A DNA stretch of 64,000 nt. It comes from Kordiimonas gwangyangensis DSM 19435 = JCM 12864. Its GTDB lineage: Bacteria; Pseudomonadota; Alphaproteobacteria; Sphingomonadales; Kordiimonadaceae. Below the pieces are notes generated by a model. The model had not been told where the DNA came from. It worked only from the letters and a program-made list of their open reading frames with translations, and did no database searches. Below, piece by piece: positions 8,223 to 18,049 of this stretch. A program made the translations under genes and the position numbers. The stretch lies in NCBI RefSeq assembly GCF_000375545.1, contig NZ_AQXF01000001.1, positions 732,893 to 796,892 of the forward strand. Direction: 5' to 3'. Every line of letters starts with the position of its first letter. Positions within the stretch are counted from its first letter, which is position 1.

Positions 8223-9638
8223 ATGGAACGCAGCTCAAGTATCCTGATCGTTGAAGACAGCCCGACACTCGCGCTGACATACCGCGAATATCTGCGCCCG
8301 CTCGGCCTGCCAGTGGAGATTGCCGAAACGGGTGAAACGGCACTCAAAAAAATCGATGCGGCACTGCCGAGCGTGATCCTCCTCGACCTCATGCTACCGG
8401 ATATGGACGGGCTTGAAATCCTCAAGCGACTGCATGACGAAAAACGTGATGTGCGGGTCATCGTTATCACCGCGCACGGCTCGGTCAAAGTGGCCGTTGA
8501 CGCCATGCGCGAAGGCGCGACGGACTTTCTTCTCAAGCCTTTCTCGGCCGAACGTATCCTTACCACTGTCCGCAACGCGCTTGAAATCCACCGCCTGTCC
8601 GGCCTTGTGGAACAGTTCGCGGGTGGCCGCGCCAAAAAGTTCGAGCGCTTCATCGGCTCAAGCCCCGCGATGCAGGCGGTTTACCGCATGATTGAGGATT
8701 GTGCTGCCTCCAAGGCGTCCGTCTTCATCATGGGGCCTTCGGGTACGGGTAAGGAACTGTGCGCTGAGGCCGTCCATAACCAGAGCCCGCGCAAGGACAA
8801 ACGTTTTGTCGCCCTCAACTGCGCCGCCATCCCGGCCAACCTGATCGAAAGCGAGATTTTTGGTCACAAGAAGGGGGCCTTCACCGGCGCGACCGCCGAC
8901 CGTGACGGTGCAGCGGTAACAGCGGACGGCGGCACCCTGTTCCTCGACGAGATTTGCGAAATGCCGCTCGATTTGCAGGCCAAGCTGCTGCGCTTCATCC
9001 AGACAGGCCAGGTGGTGCCGGTGGGCAGCAACACACCCCGCAACGTAAATGTACGGTTTGTTTGCGCCACCAACCGCAACCCATGGGAAGAAGTGGAGGC
9101 CGGGCGTTTCCGCGAGGACCTTTATTACCGCCTGCATGTGGTGCCTATTCACCTGCCGCCGCTGGCCGAGCGCGGCGATGATGTGCTGCTGATCGCGCAT
9201 CACCTGCTGGCACAATATGCCGCGGAAGAGGCCAAGACCTTCGACCAGATCGAGCCCGAAGCAGAAGCGCGACTGAAGGCCCACAGCTGGCCCGGCAACG
9301 TGCGTGAGCTTGGCAACGTCATTCATTCTGCCGTCGTGCTCAATGACGGCCCGGTGCTGACGACCAAAATGCTGGAACGGCTGATGGGGCCGACCCGCCG
9401 CCTACGCGCCGAAGCCGGTATCCCCGAGGCCGCACCCGCACGCCCGGCACCTGCCCCCGCCGCCTTTTCCGCCATGCCGATCAGCGCGGAAGAGATTGAA
9501 CCACTGGCCGTGTCAGAACGGCGCATTATCGAGCATGCCATCAGCCTGATGGGCGGCAAGGTGCGCAAGGCCGCCAAAAAACTTGAGGTAAACCCCTCAA
9601 CCCTCTACCGCAAATTGAAGGAATGGGAGGAGGCCTGA
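8223..9638 (+). CDS. sigma-54-dependent response regulator (NtrC/LuxO type)
   Basis: 471 residues. The receiver domain is at 1-120 with phospho-acceptor Asp 55 in VILLDLMLPDMDG. The AAA+ domain is at about 145-370 with Walker A GPSGTGKE at 171-178 and the sigma-54 contact loop GAFTGA at 218-223. A Fis-type helix-turn-helix ends the protein (KAAKKLEVNPSTLYRKLKEW). An Ala/Pro-rich linker precedes the HTH. ATG 8223 is after GGGGAT; an upstream in-frame ATG at 8058 would translate the repeat array and is rejected. No sensor kinase is adjacent. Its DNA targets cannot be read from the sequence. Confidence 0.93.
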   Translation: MERSSSILIVEDSPTLALTYREYLRPLGLPVEIAETGETALKKIDAALPSVILLDLMLPDMDGLEILKRLHDEKRDVRVIVITAHGSVKVAVDAMREGATDFLLKPFSAERILTTVRNALEIHRLSGLVEQFAGGRAKKFERFIGSSPAMQAVYRMIEDCAASKASVFIMGPSGTGKELCAEAVHNQSPRKDKRFVALNCAAIPANLIESEIFGHKKGAFTGATADRDGAAVTADGGTLFLDEICEMPLDLQAKLLRFIQTGQVVPVGSNTPRNVNVRFVCATNRNPWEEVEAGRFREDLYYRLHVVPIHLPPLAERGDDVLLIAHHLLAQYAAEEAKTFDQIEPEAEARLKAHSWPGNVRELGNVIHSAVVLNDGPVLTTKMLERLMGPTRRLRAEAGIPEAAPARPAPAPAAFSAMPISAEEIEPLAVSERRIIEHAISLMGGKVRKAAKKLEVNPSTLYRKLKEWEEA

Positions 9639-9711
9639 GCCTCACCCAAACCCAAGGTCACCCGAACAACTAAAATAAGGCGCTGACAGCCGCCATTTAC
9701 GGAGACAGGGC

Positions 9712-9993
9712 ATGAGCCTTGAACTGATCATCAACATCATCGGTATTGTTGGCAGCATCCTGCTGCTCACCGCCTATTATTGCAGCACAGATGCGCGCTT
9801 CCGTGACCGGACGCTTACAGTAACCGCGCTCAATTTCTTTGGCGCCGCGGGCATTGCCATCAATAGCGGCTACTATGGCGCCTACCCTTCGGTCGCGCTC
9901 AATATTTTCTGGTGTGTGATTGCGCTTTTCGCGGTGCGGAACGCGGTGATCGTCGCTCGCGGCCTTATCGCCCCACGCGAGAGTGAGCACTGA
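9712..9993 (+). CDS. small membrane protein, CBU_0592-like
   Basis: 93 residues with three predicted membrane segments (about 3-22, 38-55 and 60-82). The motif IVGSILLLTAYY near the start resembles the CBU_0592-like domain found in short proteobacterial membrane proteins; this is recalled, not searched. Function unknown. It follows the response regulator by 73 bases with its own ribosome site (ACGGAGACAGG), so it could be co-transcribed with it or separate. Confidence 0.65.
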   Translation: MSLELIINIIGIVGSILLLTAYYCSTDARFRDRTLTVTALNFFGAAGIAINSGYYGAYPSVALNIFWCVIALFAVRNAVIVARGLIAPRESEH

Positions 9994-10000
9994 CCCTTTA

Positions 10001-10033
10001 ACAGAAAAAGGCCGGACGATTACCGTCCAGCCT
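10001..10033 (-). terminator. Rho-independent terminator of the malic enzyme gene
   Basis: AGGC (10009-10012) and GGACG (10014-10018) pair with CGTCC (10024-10028) and GCCT (10030-10033), with one C/A mismatch. On the minus strand the stem is followed by TTTTTCTG, a terminator signature for the gene whose stop is at 10057. The plus-strand side has only CTTTG. Confidence 0.7.
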
Positions 10034-10056
10034 CTTTGATCTGAGCTCTACAGTAT

Positions 10057-12366
10057 TTATGCGTCTTCGCCTTCGCCCAGCAGTTCCTTGCGAACGCCTT
10101 CAAGCGCATGCGCGGTCGAGGCTGCAAGGCCTGCCATGTTCACAAGGTCGGACGCAGACGCAGTCATGCGCGCGATCTGGATCGAGTGGCTCATGCCCAA
10201 AAGCATCGGGCCGATCACCCGGCCACCCCCAAGTTCCGCCAGCAGCTTGTAGCCGATGTTGGCGCTATGGAGCGCAGGCATCACAAGCACGTTTGCGGGG
10301 CCCGAGAGGTTCATGAACGGATATTGTTCCATGAGGCTGCGGTTGAGTGCCACGTCAGCCTGCATCTCACCGTCAAACTCGAAGTCCACGTTGCGTTCGT
10401 TGAGGATGTTTACAGCCTGTTGGATGTGTTTTGTCTTGTCCGACGGCGGGTTGCCGAAGTTCGAGAACGACAGGAACGCCACCCGTGGCTCGTGGCCGAG
10501 GCGCTGGACAAAATAAGCTGCATTCTGCGCGATGTCGGCAAGGTCTTCGGCACCCGGGCGTTCGTTCACCGTGGTGTCTGCCATGAAGACCGTGCGTGAT
10601 TTGGTCACCACGATCGACATACCAAACGGGCGCATGCCCGGCAGCGGGTCGATCACGCGGCGGATGTTCTTGAGCGCGCGCCAGTAGTGGCGGGTCACAC
10701 CGGTCACAACCGCGTCCGCATCACCCGTCGCCACCATGCACGCCGAGAAGACGTTCCGGTCACGTTTGACAAGGCGCTGCACATCGCGCAGCAGGAAGCC
10801 ACGGCGGTTCAGACGCTCGTAGATATAATCCACATAGTCGTTGGTGCGCGGGGTATTGGCGGCATTGACAATTTCAAACGCCTGGTCGTCCACACCCATT
10901 TCACGCAGCTTTTCGCGGATCGGCGCTTCATAGCCCACGAGCACCGGCACACCGTAGCCAGCGTTCTTGAAACCAATGGCTGCGCGCAGGACTTTCTCTT
11001 CCTCAGCTTCGGCGAATACCACACGCTTGGGCGTACGGCGCTTGAGGTCCTCGAACATGGCCGAGAGCGTGTCTGCCGTAGGGTCGAGGCGACCGGCGAG
11101 CTCTTTCTCATAAGCTTCCATGTCGGCGATCGGTTTACGCGCAACGCCGGTGTCCATCGCGGCCTGTGCCACCTTCACCGGAATGCGGCGGATAAGGCGC
11201 GGGTCGAACGGTGCCGGGATGATATATTCCGGGCCGTAATGTGGCTGCTGGCCACCATAAGCTGCAGCCACTTCGTCCGGCACATCTTCACGTGCCAGCT
11301 CTGCGATGGCTTGGGCGGCTGCAATCTTCATTTCTTCGTTGATGGTGCGCGCACGAACGTCAAGCGCACCGCGGAAGATATAGGGGAAACCAAGAACGTT
11401 GTTCACCTGGTTCGGATAGTCCGACCGGCCGGTGGCGATGATCGCGTCCGGGCGTGCTTCGCGCGCATCCTCAGGCGTGATCTCAGGGTCCGGGTTCGCC
11501 ATGGCGAAGATGATCGGTTTTTCGCCCATCGACTTGACCATGTCCTTGGTGATGGCACCAGCGGCCGCGAGGCCGATGACCACATCAGCACCCACCATGG
11601 CTTCTTCAAGCGTGCGTGCGTCGGTCTTGATCGCGTGGGCCGATTTCCACTGGTTCATGCCCTCGGTACGGCCAGCGTAGATCACGCCAGTGCGGTCTAC
11701 CATGGTCACATTCTCATGCGGCAGCCCCATGGCCTTAATGAGCTCAATACACGCGATACATGCGGCACCCGCGCCGATGGCCACCACTTTGGTGTTCTCA
11801 AGCTTGCGGCCCGTCAGATCAAGCGCGTTGATGAAACCCGCCGCCGTGATGATCGCCGTGCCGTGCTGGTCATCATGGAAAACCGGGATATCCATGGCTT
11901 CGCGCAGGCGCTGCTCAATGATGAAACACTCAGGCGCCGCGATATCCTCAAGGTTGATGCCGCCAAAGGACGGCCCAAGGAGACGCACGCAGTTCACGAA
12001 CTCATCAATGTCCTCGCTTTCGACCTCAAGGTCGATCGAGTCCACATCGGCGAAGCGCTTGAAAAGTACCGCCTTGCCTTCCATCACCGGCTTCGAAGCC
12101 TGCGCGCCAAGGTTACCAAGGCCAAGGATTGCCGTACCGTTCGAGATAACCGCAACAAGGTTGCCCTTGGCGGTATAGTCGTAGGCCGTATCCGGGTCTT
12201 TCGCGATTTCCTTGACCGGCACTGCCACACCGGGGCTATAGGCAAGCGACAGGTCGCGCTGCGTAGCCATGGGCTTGGTGGCGGTGATTTCAATCTTGCC
12301 GGGGCGTCCCGATGAGTGAAACCGGAGAGCTTCCGCATCCGTGAATTTGGAAGATTTGCTGGCCAT
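10057..12366 (-). CDS. maeB: NADP-dependent malic enzyme (MaeB type)
   Basis: 769 residues. It decarboxylates malate to pyruvate with NADP reduction. It has the large MaeB architecture: malic enzyme N-terminal and NAD-binding domains to about residue 420 (VFHDDQHGTAIITAAG, GAGAACIACIELIKAMG), then a phosphotransacetylase-like domain from about 430 to the end (LSFSNFGNPPSDKTKHIQQA). The PTA-like part is usually regulatory rather than catalytic. It is monocistronic with a terminator downstream. A candidate promoter on the minus strand (TTGTCA, 17 bases, TATGCC at 12471-12443) lies in the gap before mutS. Confidence 0.95.
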   Translation of the reverse strand: MASKSSKFTDAEALRFHSSGRPGKIEITATKPMATQRDLSLAYSPGVAVPVKEIAKDPDTAYDYTAKGNLVAVISNGTAILGLGNLGAQASKPVMEGKAVLFKRFADVDSIDLEVESEDIDEFVNCVRLLGPSFGGINLEDIAAPECFIIEQRLREAMDIPVFHDDQHGTAIITAAGFINALDLTGRKLENTKVVAIGAGAACIACIELIKAMGLPHENVTMVDRTGVIYAGRTEGMNQWKSAHAIKTDARTLEEAMVGADVVIGLAAAGAITKDMVKSMGEKPIIFAMANPDPEITPEDAREARPDAIIATGRSDYPNQVNNVLGFPYIFRGALDVRARTINEEMKIAAAQAIAELAREDVPDEVAAAYGGQQPHYGPEYIIPAPFDPRLIRRIPVKVAQAAMDTGVARKPIADMEAYEKELAGRLDPTADTLSAMFEDLKRRTPKRVVFAEAEEEKVLRAAIGFKNAGYGVPVLVGYEAPIREKLREMGVDDQAFEIVNAANTPRTNDYVDYIYERLNRRGFLLRDVQRLVKRDRNVFSACMVATGDADAVVTGVTRHYWRALKNIRRVIDPLPGMRPFGMSIVVTKSRTVFMADTTVNERPGAEDLADIAQNAAYFVQRLGHEPRVAFLSFSNFGNPPSDKTKHIQQAVNILNERNVDFEFDGEMQADVALNRSLMEQYPFMNLSGPANVLVMPALHSANIGYKLLAELGGGRVIGPMLLGMSHSIQIARMTASASDLVNMAGLAASTAHALEGVRKELLGEGEDA

Positions 12367-12442
12367 GGGGAATCCTCTGATCTTTGGTCTTCTTTGGGTG
12401 GCGACAGATTAAAGAATGCTTTAGAAGCGGGGTATGTTATGC

Positions 12443-12471
12443 GGCATACTATGGCATAAAGCGGCTGACAA
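12443..12471 (-). promoter_or_regulatory. candidate promoter of maeB
   Basis: Read on the minus strand: TTGTCA (12471-12466), 17 bases, TATGCC (12448-12443), 77 bases before the maeB start. The -10 part overlaps an inverted repeat TTATGC (12437-12442) / GCATAA (12454-12459). A sigma-70-like fit by eye only. Confidence 0.35.
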
Positions 12472-12508
12472 TTGAAATCGGGCAGTTAACCGGGAGTTTG
12501 TTTACAAA

Positions 12509-15259
12509 ATGGAAGGTAGCGCGCAGTTGGGGGCTAACGCGACAGCAGAGGGTGCACAGGCGCCAGGCATGGCCGGCAAGCCTGACAACAAGTGGGCACG
12601 CGCCGCGCGTGAACCCGGCATTACCCCGATGATGCAACAGTTCCTTGAGATCAAGGCAGACTATCCCGATTGCATGCTTTTCTACCGCATGGGCGACTTC
12701 TATGAGCTGTTCTTCGAGGACGCGGAACGCGCCTCGGAAGCGCTCGACATCACGCTCACCAAACGCGGCAAACATCAGGGTGAAGACATCCCCATGGCCG
12801 GCGTGCCGGTGCATGCAAGCGAGATGTATCTCTCCCGCCTTATCCGCAAGGGTTTCAAGGTCGCGGTGTGCGAGCAGACCGAGGACCCAGCGGAAGCCAA
12901 AAAGCGCGGCTCCAAATCCGTGGTGCGCCGTGAGGTGATCCGGCTTGTGACGCCCGGCACGATTACGGAAGAAAACCTGCTGGACGCCCGCGCTGCGAAC
13001 TATCTTGTCGCACTTGGCCGCGCGCAGGCCGACCTGTCGCTTGCGGTGGTTGAGATCTCGACCGGTGAGTTTTTCATCCTGCCCACCAAGGCCGGGCGGC
13101 TGGATGCGGACCTCGCGCGCCTCAACCCCGGTGAGCTGCTGCTGCCGAATGATATCCAGTCAGACGAAAAGCTCGCGGCCGCGCTTTTTGACTGGCGCAG
13201 CATCACAAGTCCGATGGAGCCGCACCGCTTCGACAGCACTTTCGGCACCCGCCGCCTGAAGGAGCTATTCGATGTCGCGACGCTTGATGGTTTCGCGAAC
13301 CTGAGCCGGGCCGACCTCGCCGCCGCCGGTGCGCTGGTGGACTACTTGGAGGATACCCAGAAGGGCAAGATGCCGCGGCTTTACCCGCCGCGCCGCCTGT
13401 CGGCTGACGGCACCATGATGATCGATGCCGCCACGCGCCGGAGCCTGGAGCTGACCCGCACGCAAACGGGGGAAACAGCAGGCAGCCTGCTTTCCGTGAT
13501 CGACAACACAGTGACGGGCGCTGGTGCGCGCCTTTTGGCAAAACGCCTTGCGGCACCCCTCACCGATCCCGTGCGGGTAAACGAGCGGCTTGACGCTGTG
13601 GCCTACATGATCGAACGCCCGCACCTGCGCGCGGACATCCGTGCCGCACTCAAGGCTGCGCCGGATATGGAACGTGCGCTGGCTCGCCTGTCACTCGGCC
13701 GGGGTGGCCCGCGCGACTTACTTGCCATGCGCCTCGGGCTTGAGGCCGCACGCGCGGTCAAATCCTATCTTCTCGCGCCCAAGGACGCGCTTGAAGACAT
13801 GCCGGACCTTGTGGCCGACGCCGCAACCGACCTTGGCGAGCACACGGACCTCATCAACGAACTGGGCCGCGCGCTGGTGGAAGAACCGCCACTTCTGGCG
13901 CGTGACGGAGGTTTCATCCAGAAGGGTTACAACACCGCGCTGGATGAGTTTCGCATGCTGCGCGACGAAAGCCGCCGCCTGATCGCGGGGCTTGAGAAAG
14001 ACTATCAGGACCTGACCGCCATCAGCGCGCTCAAGATCCGGCACAATAATGTCATTGGCTACCACGTGGACGTGACGGCAAAGCACGCGGACAAAATGAT
14101 GTCCGCGCCGATGAACGAAACCTTCATCCACCGCCAGACCCTGGCGAACTCCGTACGGTTCTCGACAAGCGAGCTTTCGAAGCTCGCGGGCAAGATTTCA
14201 GAAGCGGGTGACCGTTCGCTGTCGCTTGAGCAGGAACTGTTCGCGGGCCTTGTGGCGGATGTGCTCTCGCATGCCGAGCCTATCTCCACCGCCGCCGAGG
14301 CGCTGGCGAACCTTGATGTGGCGACAAGCCTTGCCACTCTTGCAGAGAATGAAAATTACACCCGGCCTGAGGTAGACGACAGCCTCGCCTTCAACATTCA
14401 GGGTGGGCGGCACCCGGTGGTGGAAAAGGCGCTCAAGAAATCGAGCGACAAACCCTTTGTCGCCAACGACTGCGACCTCGGCCCCGATGACCGCCTGTGG
14501 CTGATCACCGGCCCCAACATGGCGGGTAAAAGTACGTTCCTCAGGCAAAACGCGCTCATCGCCGTCATGGCGCAGATGGGCTCCTATGTGCCGGCGGATT
14601 ATGCGCAGGTAGGTGTGGTGGACCGGCTGTTCAGCCGGGTCGGCGCATCGGATGACCTTGCGCATGGCCGCTCGACCTTCATGGTTGAGATGGTGGAAAC
14701 CGCCGCCATCCTCAATCAGGCCGGGCCACGGTCCTTGGTGATCCTTGACGAGATTGGTCGCGGCACCGCGACCTATGACGGGCTTTCGATCGCTTGGGCA
14801 GCTGTTGAGAACCTCCATAACATCAACCAGTCGCGCGCACTTTTTGCCACGCACTATCACGAGCTCACGGCACTCAAGGAAACGCTTGAGGCTGTCAGCC
14901 TGCGCTCGATGAAGGTGCGTGAATGGAAGGGTGATGTGGTGTTCCTGCACGAGGTAGCGCAGGGTGCGGCGGACCGTTCCTACGGTATTCAGGTCGCCAA
15001 GCTTGCCGGCCTGCCCACGCGGGTAATTGACCGCGCACGGCAAGTGCTTGACCACCTTGAGAATAGCGACAAGGGCGATAAGGTCACAGGCCTCATCAAC
15101 GACTTGCCGCTTTTCCAAAGCGCACCAGTTTCACGGGTTAAAGAGCCAGAGGGCCCAAGCGCCTTGGAAGAAAAACTGCGTGATATCAACCCGGACCAAT
15201 TAACGCCACGGGAAGCGCTTGAAATCCTTTATAGTCTCAAAGACGAACTTGAGGGCTGA
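12509..15259 (+). CDS. mutS: DNA mismatch repair protein MutS
   Basis: 916 residues. It recognises mismatches and recruits MutL. The mismatch-binding domain I has [17 protein letters not shown] with the Phe-x-Glu wedge (residues about 52-68). The connector, lever and clamp follow. The ATPase has Walker A GPNMAGKS near 668-675, Walker [17 protein letters not shown] and the conserved [11 protein letters not shown] 12509 gives an extra 30-residue Ala/Gly-rich N-terminus over E. coli MutS. It is followed by glnD and murJ in the usual alphaproteobacterial order. Confidence 0.97.
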   Translation: MEGSAQLGANATAEGAQAPGMAGKPDNKWARAAREPGITPMMQQFLEIKADYPDCMLFYRMGDFYELFFEDAERASEALDITLTKRGKHQGEDIPMAGVPVHASEMYLSRLIRKGFKVAVCEQTEDPAEAKKRGSKSVVRREVIRLVTPGTITEENLLDARAANYLVALGRAQADLSLAVVEISTGEFFILPTKAGRLDADLARLNPGELLLPNDIQSDEKLAAALFDWRSITSPMEPHRFDSTFGTRRLKELFDVATLDGFANLSRADLAAAGALVDYLEDTQKGKMPRLYPPRRLSADGTMMIDAATRRSLELTRTQTGETAGSLLSVIDNTVTGAGARLLAKRLAAPLTDPVRVNERLDAVAYMIERPHLRADIRAALKAAPDMERALARLSLGRGGPRDLLAMRLGLEAARAVKSYLLAPKDALEDMPDLVADAATDLGEHTDLINELGRALVEEPPLLARDGGFIQKGYNTALDEFRMLRDESRRLIAGLEKDYQDLTAISALKIRHNNVIGYHVDVTAKHADKMMSAPMNETFIHRQTLANSVRFSTSELSKLAGKISEAGDRSLSLEQELFAGLVADVLSHAEPISTAAEALANLDVATSLATLAENENYTRPEVDDSLAFNIQGGRHPVVEKALKKSSDKPFVANDCDLGPDDRLWLITGPNMAGKSTFLRQNALIAVMAQMGSYVPADYAQVGVVDRLFSRVGASDDLAHGRSTFMVEMVETAAILNQAGPRSLVILDEIGRGTATYDGLSIAWAAVENLHNINQSRALFATHYHELTALKETLEAVSLRSMKVREWKGDVVFLHEVAQGAADRSYGIQVAKLAGLPTRVIDRARQVLDHLENSDKGDKVTGLINDLPLFQSAPVSRVKEPEGPSALEEKLRDINPDQLTPREALEILYSLKDELEG

Positions 15260-15286
15260 CATCAGGCCCCGCCAGAAAGCCGCTTT

Positions 15287-18049
15287 ATGAGCCAGATCAA
15301 AAATCGTCGCGCGCTTATCAACCGCAAGGAGCTGACCATAGCCCTTGCGGAAATGGTGGAGAACAAACCGCAGGGCGATTGGCAACTGGCGGCCACCGGC
15401 ATCCTCAAGACCGCGCACCAAGCGGGCTGGCAGGAGGTGAAACGCCGCTTCATCGACGAGGCAGAGAATGGGCGCACGGCCGCCAAGTCGCTTTGCTACG
15501 TGATGGACCAGCTGCTGCGCACACTTTATGACTTCATCACCACCCATGTTTATCCGCTTTCGAACCCCACTTCGTCCGAAAAGCTATGCCTTGTGGCGAC
15601 GGGCGGATATGGCCGCGGCGAACTGGCACCCTATTCTGACATCGACCTCCTGTTCCTTATTCCCTACAAATCGACACCGTGGGCGGAGAATGTAGTGGAA
15701 TATATGCTCTATGTGCTGTGGGACCTTGGCCTCAAGGTCGGTCACGCGACCCGCACGCCGGAGGAATGTACCCGCCTCGCCAAGGAAGACCTGACGATCC
15801 GCACCGCGCTTCTTGAAGCCCGCTACCTTTGGGGGGAGGAGGAGCTGTTCCATACCGCTGCCAAGCGCTTCATCCGCCGCGTGGTGGCGCCAAGCGGGGC
15901 GGAGTTTGTCGACCTCAAGCTGCAGGAGCGCGACAACCGGCATAAAAAGATGGGCGACAGCCGTTATGTGGTGGAGCCCAATATCAAGGACGGCAAGGGT
16001 GGCCTTCGCGACCTGCAGACTATGTGGTGGATTGCGCATTACCTATATGGCGGCCTCACCCGCGACACCATGGTGGCGGAGGATATGCTGACCGCCACGG
16101 AAAACCGCCAGTTCCGTAAGGCCGAGTCGTTCCTGTGGACTGTGCGGGTGGCGCTACACTATATGGCGAACCGGGCGGAGGAACGCCTGACGTTTGACTA
16201 TCAGCGCATGCTTGCGGACCAGCTTCGCTACAAGGACCACCCCGGCGCAAGCGGGGTTGAGCGCTTCATGAAGCACTATTTCCTTGTCGCCAAACAGGTG
16301 GGTGACCTGACGCGCATCTTCTGCGCCGTGCTTGAGGCGCGGCAGCAAAAAAGCACCTTCCTCGCCCGCTTCCGCCGCACCAAGAAGCTGCAGGAATTTG
16401 TTATTGAGGCCGGACGACTTTCTTTCGGCTCACCCGACGACCTGAAAGAAGACCCGACCCTGATGATCCGCATCTTTGCGGTCGCTGACGACAAGGGCTT
16501 CGATATCCACCCGGACGCGCTTCGCCTGATCAAACTGAACCTGCACCGCATCACCGACAAGATCAGAAACGATGAGCGTGCGAACGAGGACTTCCTGCGC
16601 GTGCTGACGAGCGAGAAGGAAGGTGAAATCAACCTGCGCCGTATGAACGAGGCCGGTGTGTTCGGGCGTTTCATCCCCGACTTCGGCCGCGTCGTCGCGC
16701 AGATGCAATATGACATGTACCACCACTATACGGTGGACGAGCACACGATCCGTGCCATTGGTCTGCTGGCCAAGATCGAAGCTGGCGAACTGGCGGACGA
16801 ACACCCGCTATCGACCGACGTGATCCAGAAGGTCATCTCACGCCGTGTGCTTTATGTGGCGGTACTTCTGCATGACATCGCCAAAGGGCGCGGCGGCGAC
16901 CATTCGGTCATCGGGGCTGAAGTGTGCGAATATCTATGTCCGCGTTTCGGCCTCAAACCCGCTGAGACAGAGACCGTCGCGTGGCTCGTGCGCTGGCACT
17001 TGCTGATGAGCAACACCGCGTTCAAACGCGACCTCTCTGACCACAAGACCATCCATGATTTCTGCGAGCTGGTGAAAAGCCCGGAGCGCCTGCGCCTTCT
17101 GCTGGTGCTGACCGTGGTGGACATCCGCGCCGTGGGCCCCGGCATCTGGAACGGCTGGAAAGGCCAGCTGCTGCGCGAGCTTTATTACGCGGCGGAAGAA
17201 GTGCTGGTGGCGGGCCACGTGAATGTGGGCCGCGGCGAGCGTGTGAAAGCCAAGCAGGAAAGCCTGCGCGAAGTGCTGAAGGACTGGGACGACAAGACCT
17301 TCGCCCGTCACGCCAACCGCATGTCGGACGCTTACTGGATTGCCGAAGGCCCGAATACGATTGAACAGAACGCCCGCCTCATCAAGGAAACCGACGACCG
17401 TGGCGGCGCATTTGGCGTGACCGCCCGCGTTGAAGCCTTCCAGGACATGACCAAGGTGGCTGTGTATACCGCCGACCACCCTGGCCTGTTTGCCCGCGTT
17501 GTGGGCGCGCTGGGTGTTGCGGGTGCGACCATTATGGATGCCAAGATCCACACCTCCAAAGACGGCATGGCGATGGACAATTTTGCGGTGCAGGACATGG
17601 ATGGCCGCGCGTTCGACAGCCAACATGCACTCGCGAAACTGGAGAGTACCATCCTTGAGACCTTGCGCGGCAATGTGCGGCCCAAGGAGCAACTGAAGGA
17701 AAAACGCATCTTTGGCAAAAAAGACGCCGCCTTTGAAGTTGAGCCAGTGGTGCTGATCGACAACAAGGCATCGAACTGGTCCACCGTTATTGAGGTGAAC
17801 GCCAAGGACCGGCCCGGCCTGCTTTACGACCTCGCCTATGCGCTCTACCGGCTGAAGCTTTCCATCTACTCCGCACATGTGGCGACCTACGGCGAACGCG
17901 CGATTGACGTATTTTATGTGCGCGACCTTGTTGGCCAGAAAATCAGCAACAAGATCAGGCTGAGGAATATTGAGGAAAAGCTGCTGAAAGCCGCCAAGGG
18001 CGAGCCCATCTTCACCCATAAGAACAAACATACGGAGACGGTGGTTTGA
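15287..18049 (+). CDS. glnD: bifunctional uridylyltransferase/uridylyl-removing enzyme GlnD
   Basis: 920 residues. It senses glutamine and uridylylates or deuridylylates PII. The nucleotidyltransferase has GGYGRGELAPYSDIDLL (about 106-122) with the catalytic DxD at 118-120. The HD phosphohydrolase domain has LLHDIAKGRGGDHS near 526-540. Two C-terminal ACT domains are visible (KVAVYTADHPGLFARVVGAL and VIEVNAKDRPGLLYDLAYAL). It is full length, 27 bases after mutS, with its stop overlapping the murJ start. Confidence 0.97.
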   Translation: MSQIKNRRALINRKELTIALAEMVENKPQGDWQLAATGILKTAHQAGWQEVKRRFIDEAENGRTAAKSLCYVMDQLLRTLYDFITTHVYPLSNPTSSEKLCLVATGGYGRGELAPYSDIDLLFLIPYKSTPWAENVVEYMLYVLWDLGLKVGHATRTPEECTRLAKEDLTIRTALLEARYLWGEEELFHTAAKRFIRRVVAPSGAEFVDLKLQERDNRHKKMGDSRYVVEPNIKDGKGGLRDLQTMWWIAHYLYGGLTRDTMVAEDMLTATENRQFRKAESFLWTVRVALHYMANRAEERLTFDYQRMLADQLRYKDHPGASGVERFMKHYFLVAKQVGDLTRIFCAVLEARQQKSTFLARFRRTKKLQEFVIEAGRLSFGSPDDLKEDPTLMIRIFAVADDKGFDIHPDALRLIKLNLHRITDKIRNDERANEDFLRVLTSEKEGEINLRRMNEAGVFGRFIPDFGRVVAQMQYDMYHHYTVDEHTIRAIGLLAKIEAGELADEHPLSTDVIQKVISRRVLYVAVLLHDIAKGRGGDHSVIGAEVCEYLCPRFGLKPAETETVAWLVRWHLLMSNTAFKRDLSDHKTIHDFCELVKSPERLRLLLVLTVVDIRAVGPGIWNGWKGQLLRELYYAAEEVLVAGHVNVGRGERVKAKQESLREVLKDWDDKTFARHANRMSDAYWIAEGPNTIEQNARLIKETDDRGGAFGVTARVEAFQDMTKVAVYTADHPGLFARVVGALGVAGATIMDAKIHTSKDGMAMDNFAVQDMDGRAFDSQHALAKLESTILETLRGNVRPKEQLKEKRIFGKKDAAFEVEPVVLIDNKASNWSTVIEVNAKDRPGLLYDLAYALYRLKLSIYSAHVATYGERAIDVFYVRDLVGQKISNKIRLRNIEEKLLKAAKGEPIFTHKNKHTETVV

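Noticed and set aside
10687-12315. 542-codon open frame opposite the malic enzyme gene
   Set aside because: It is a shadow in the antisense frame of a clear MaeB gene, rich in His/Arg with no domain pattern. Similar long antisense frames lie opposite ugd (38496-39932) and lysS (49350-50822); GC-rich codon use explains them.
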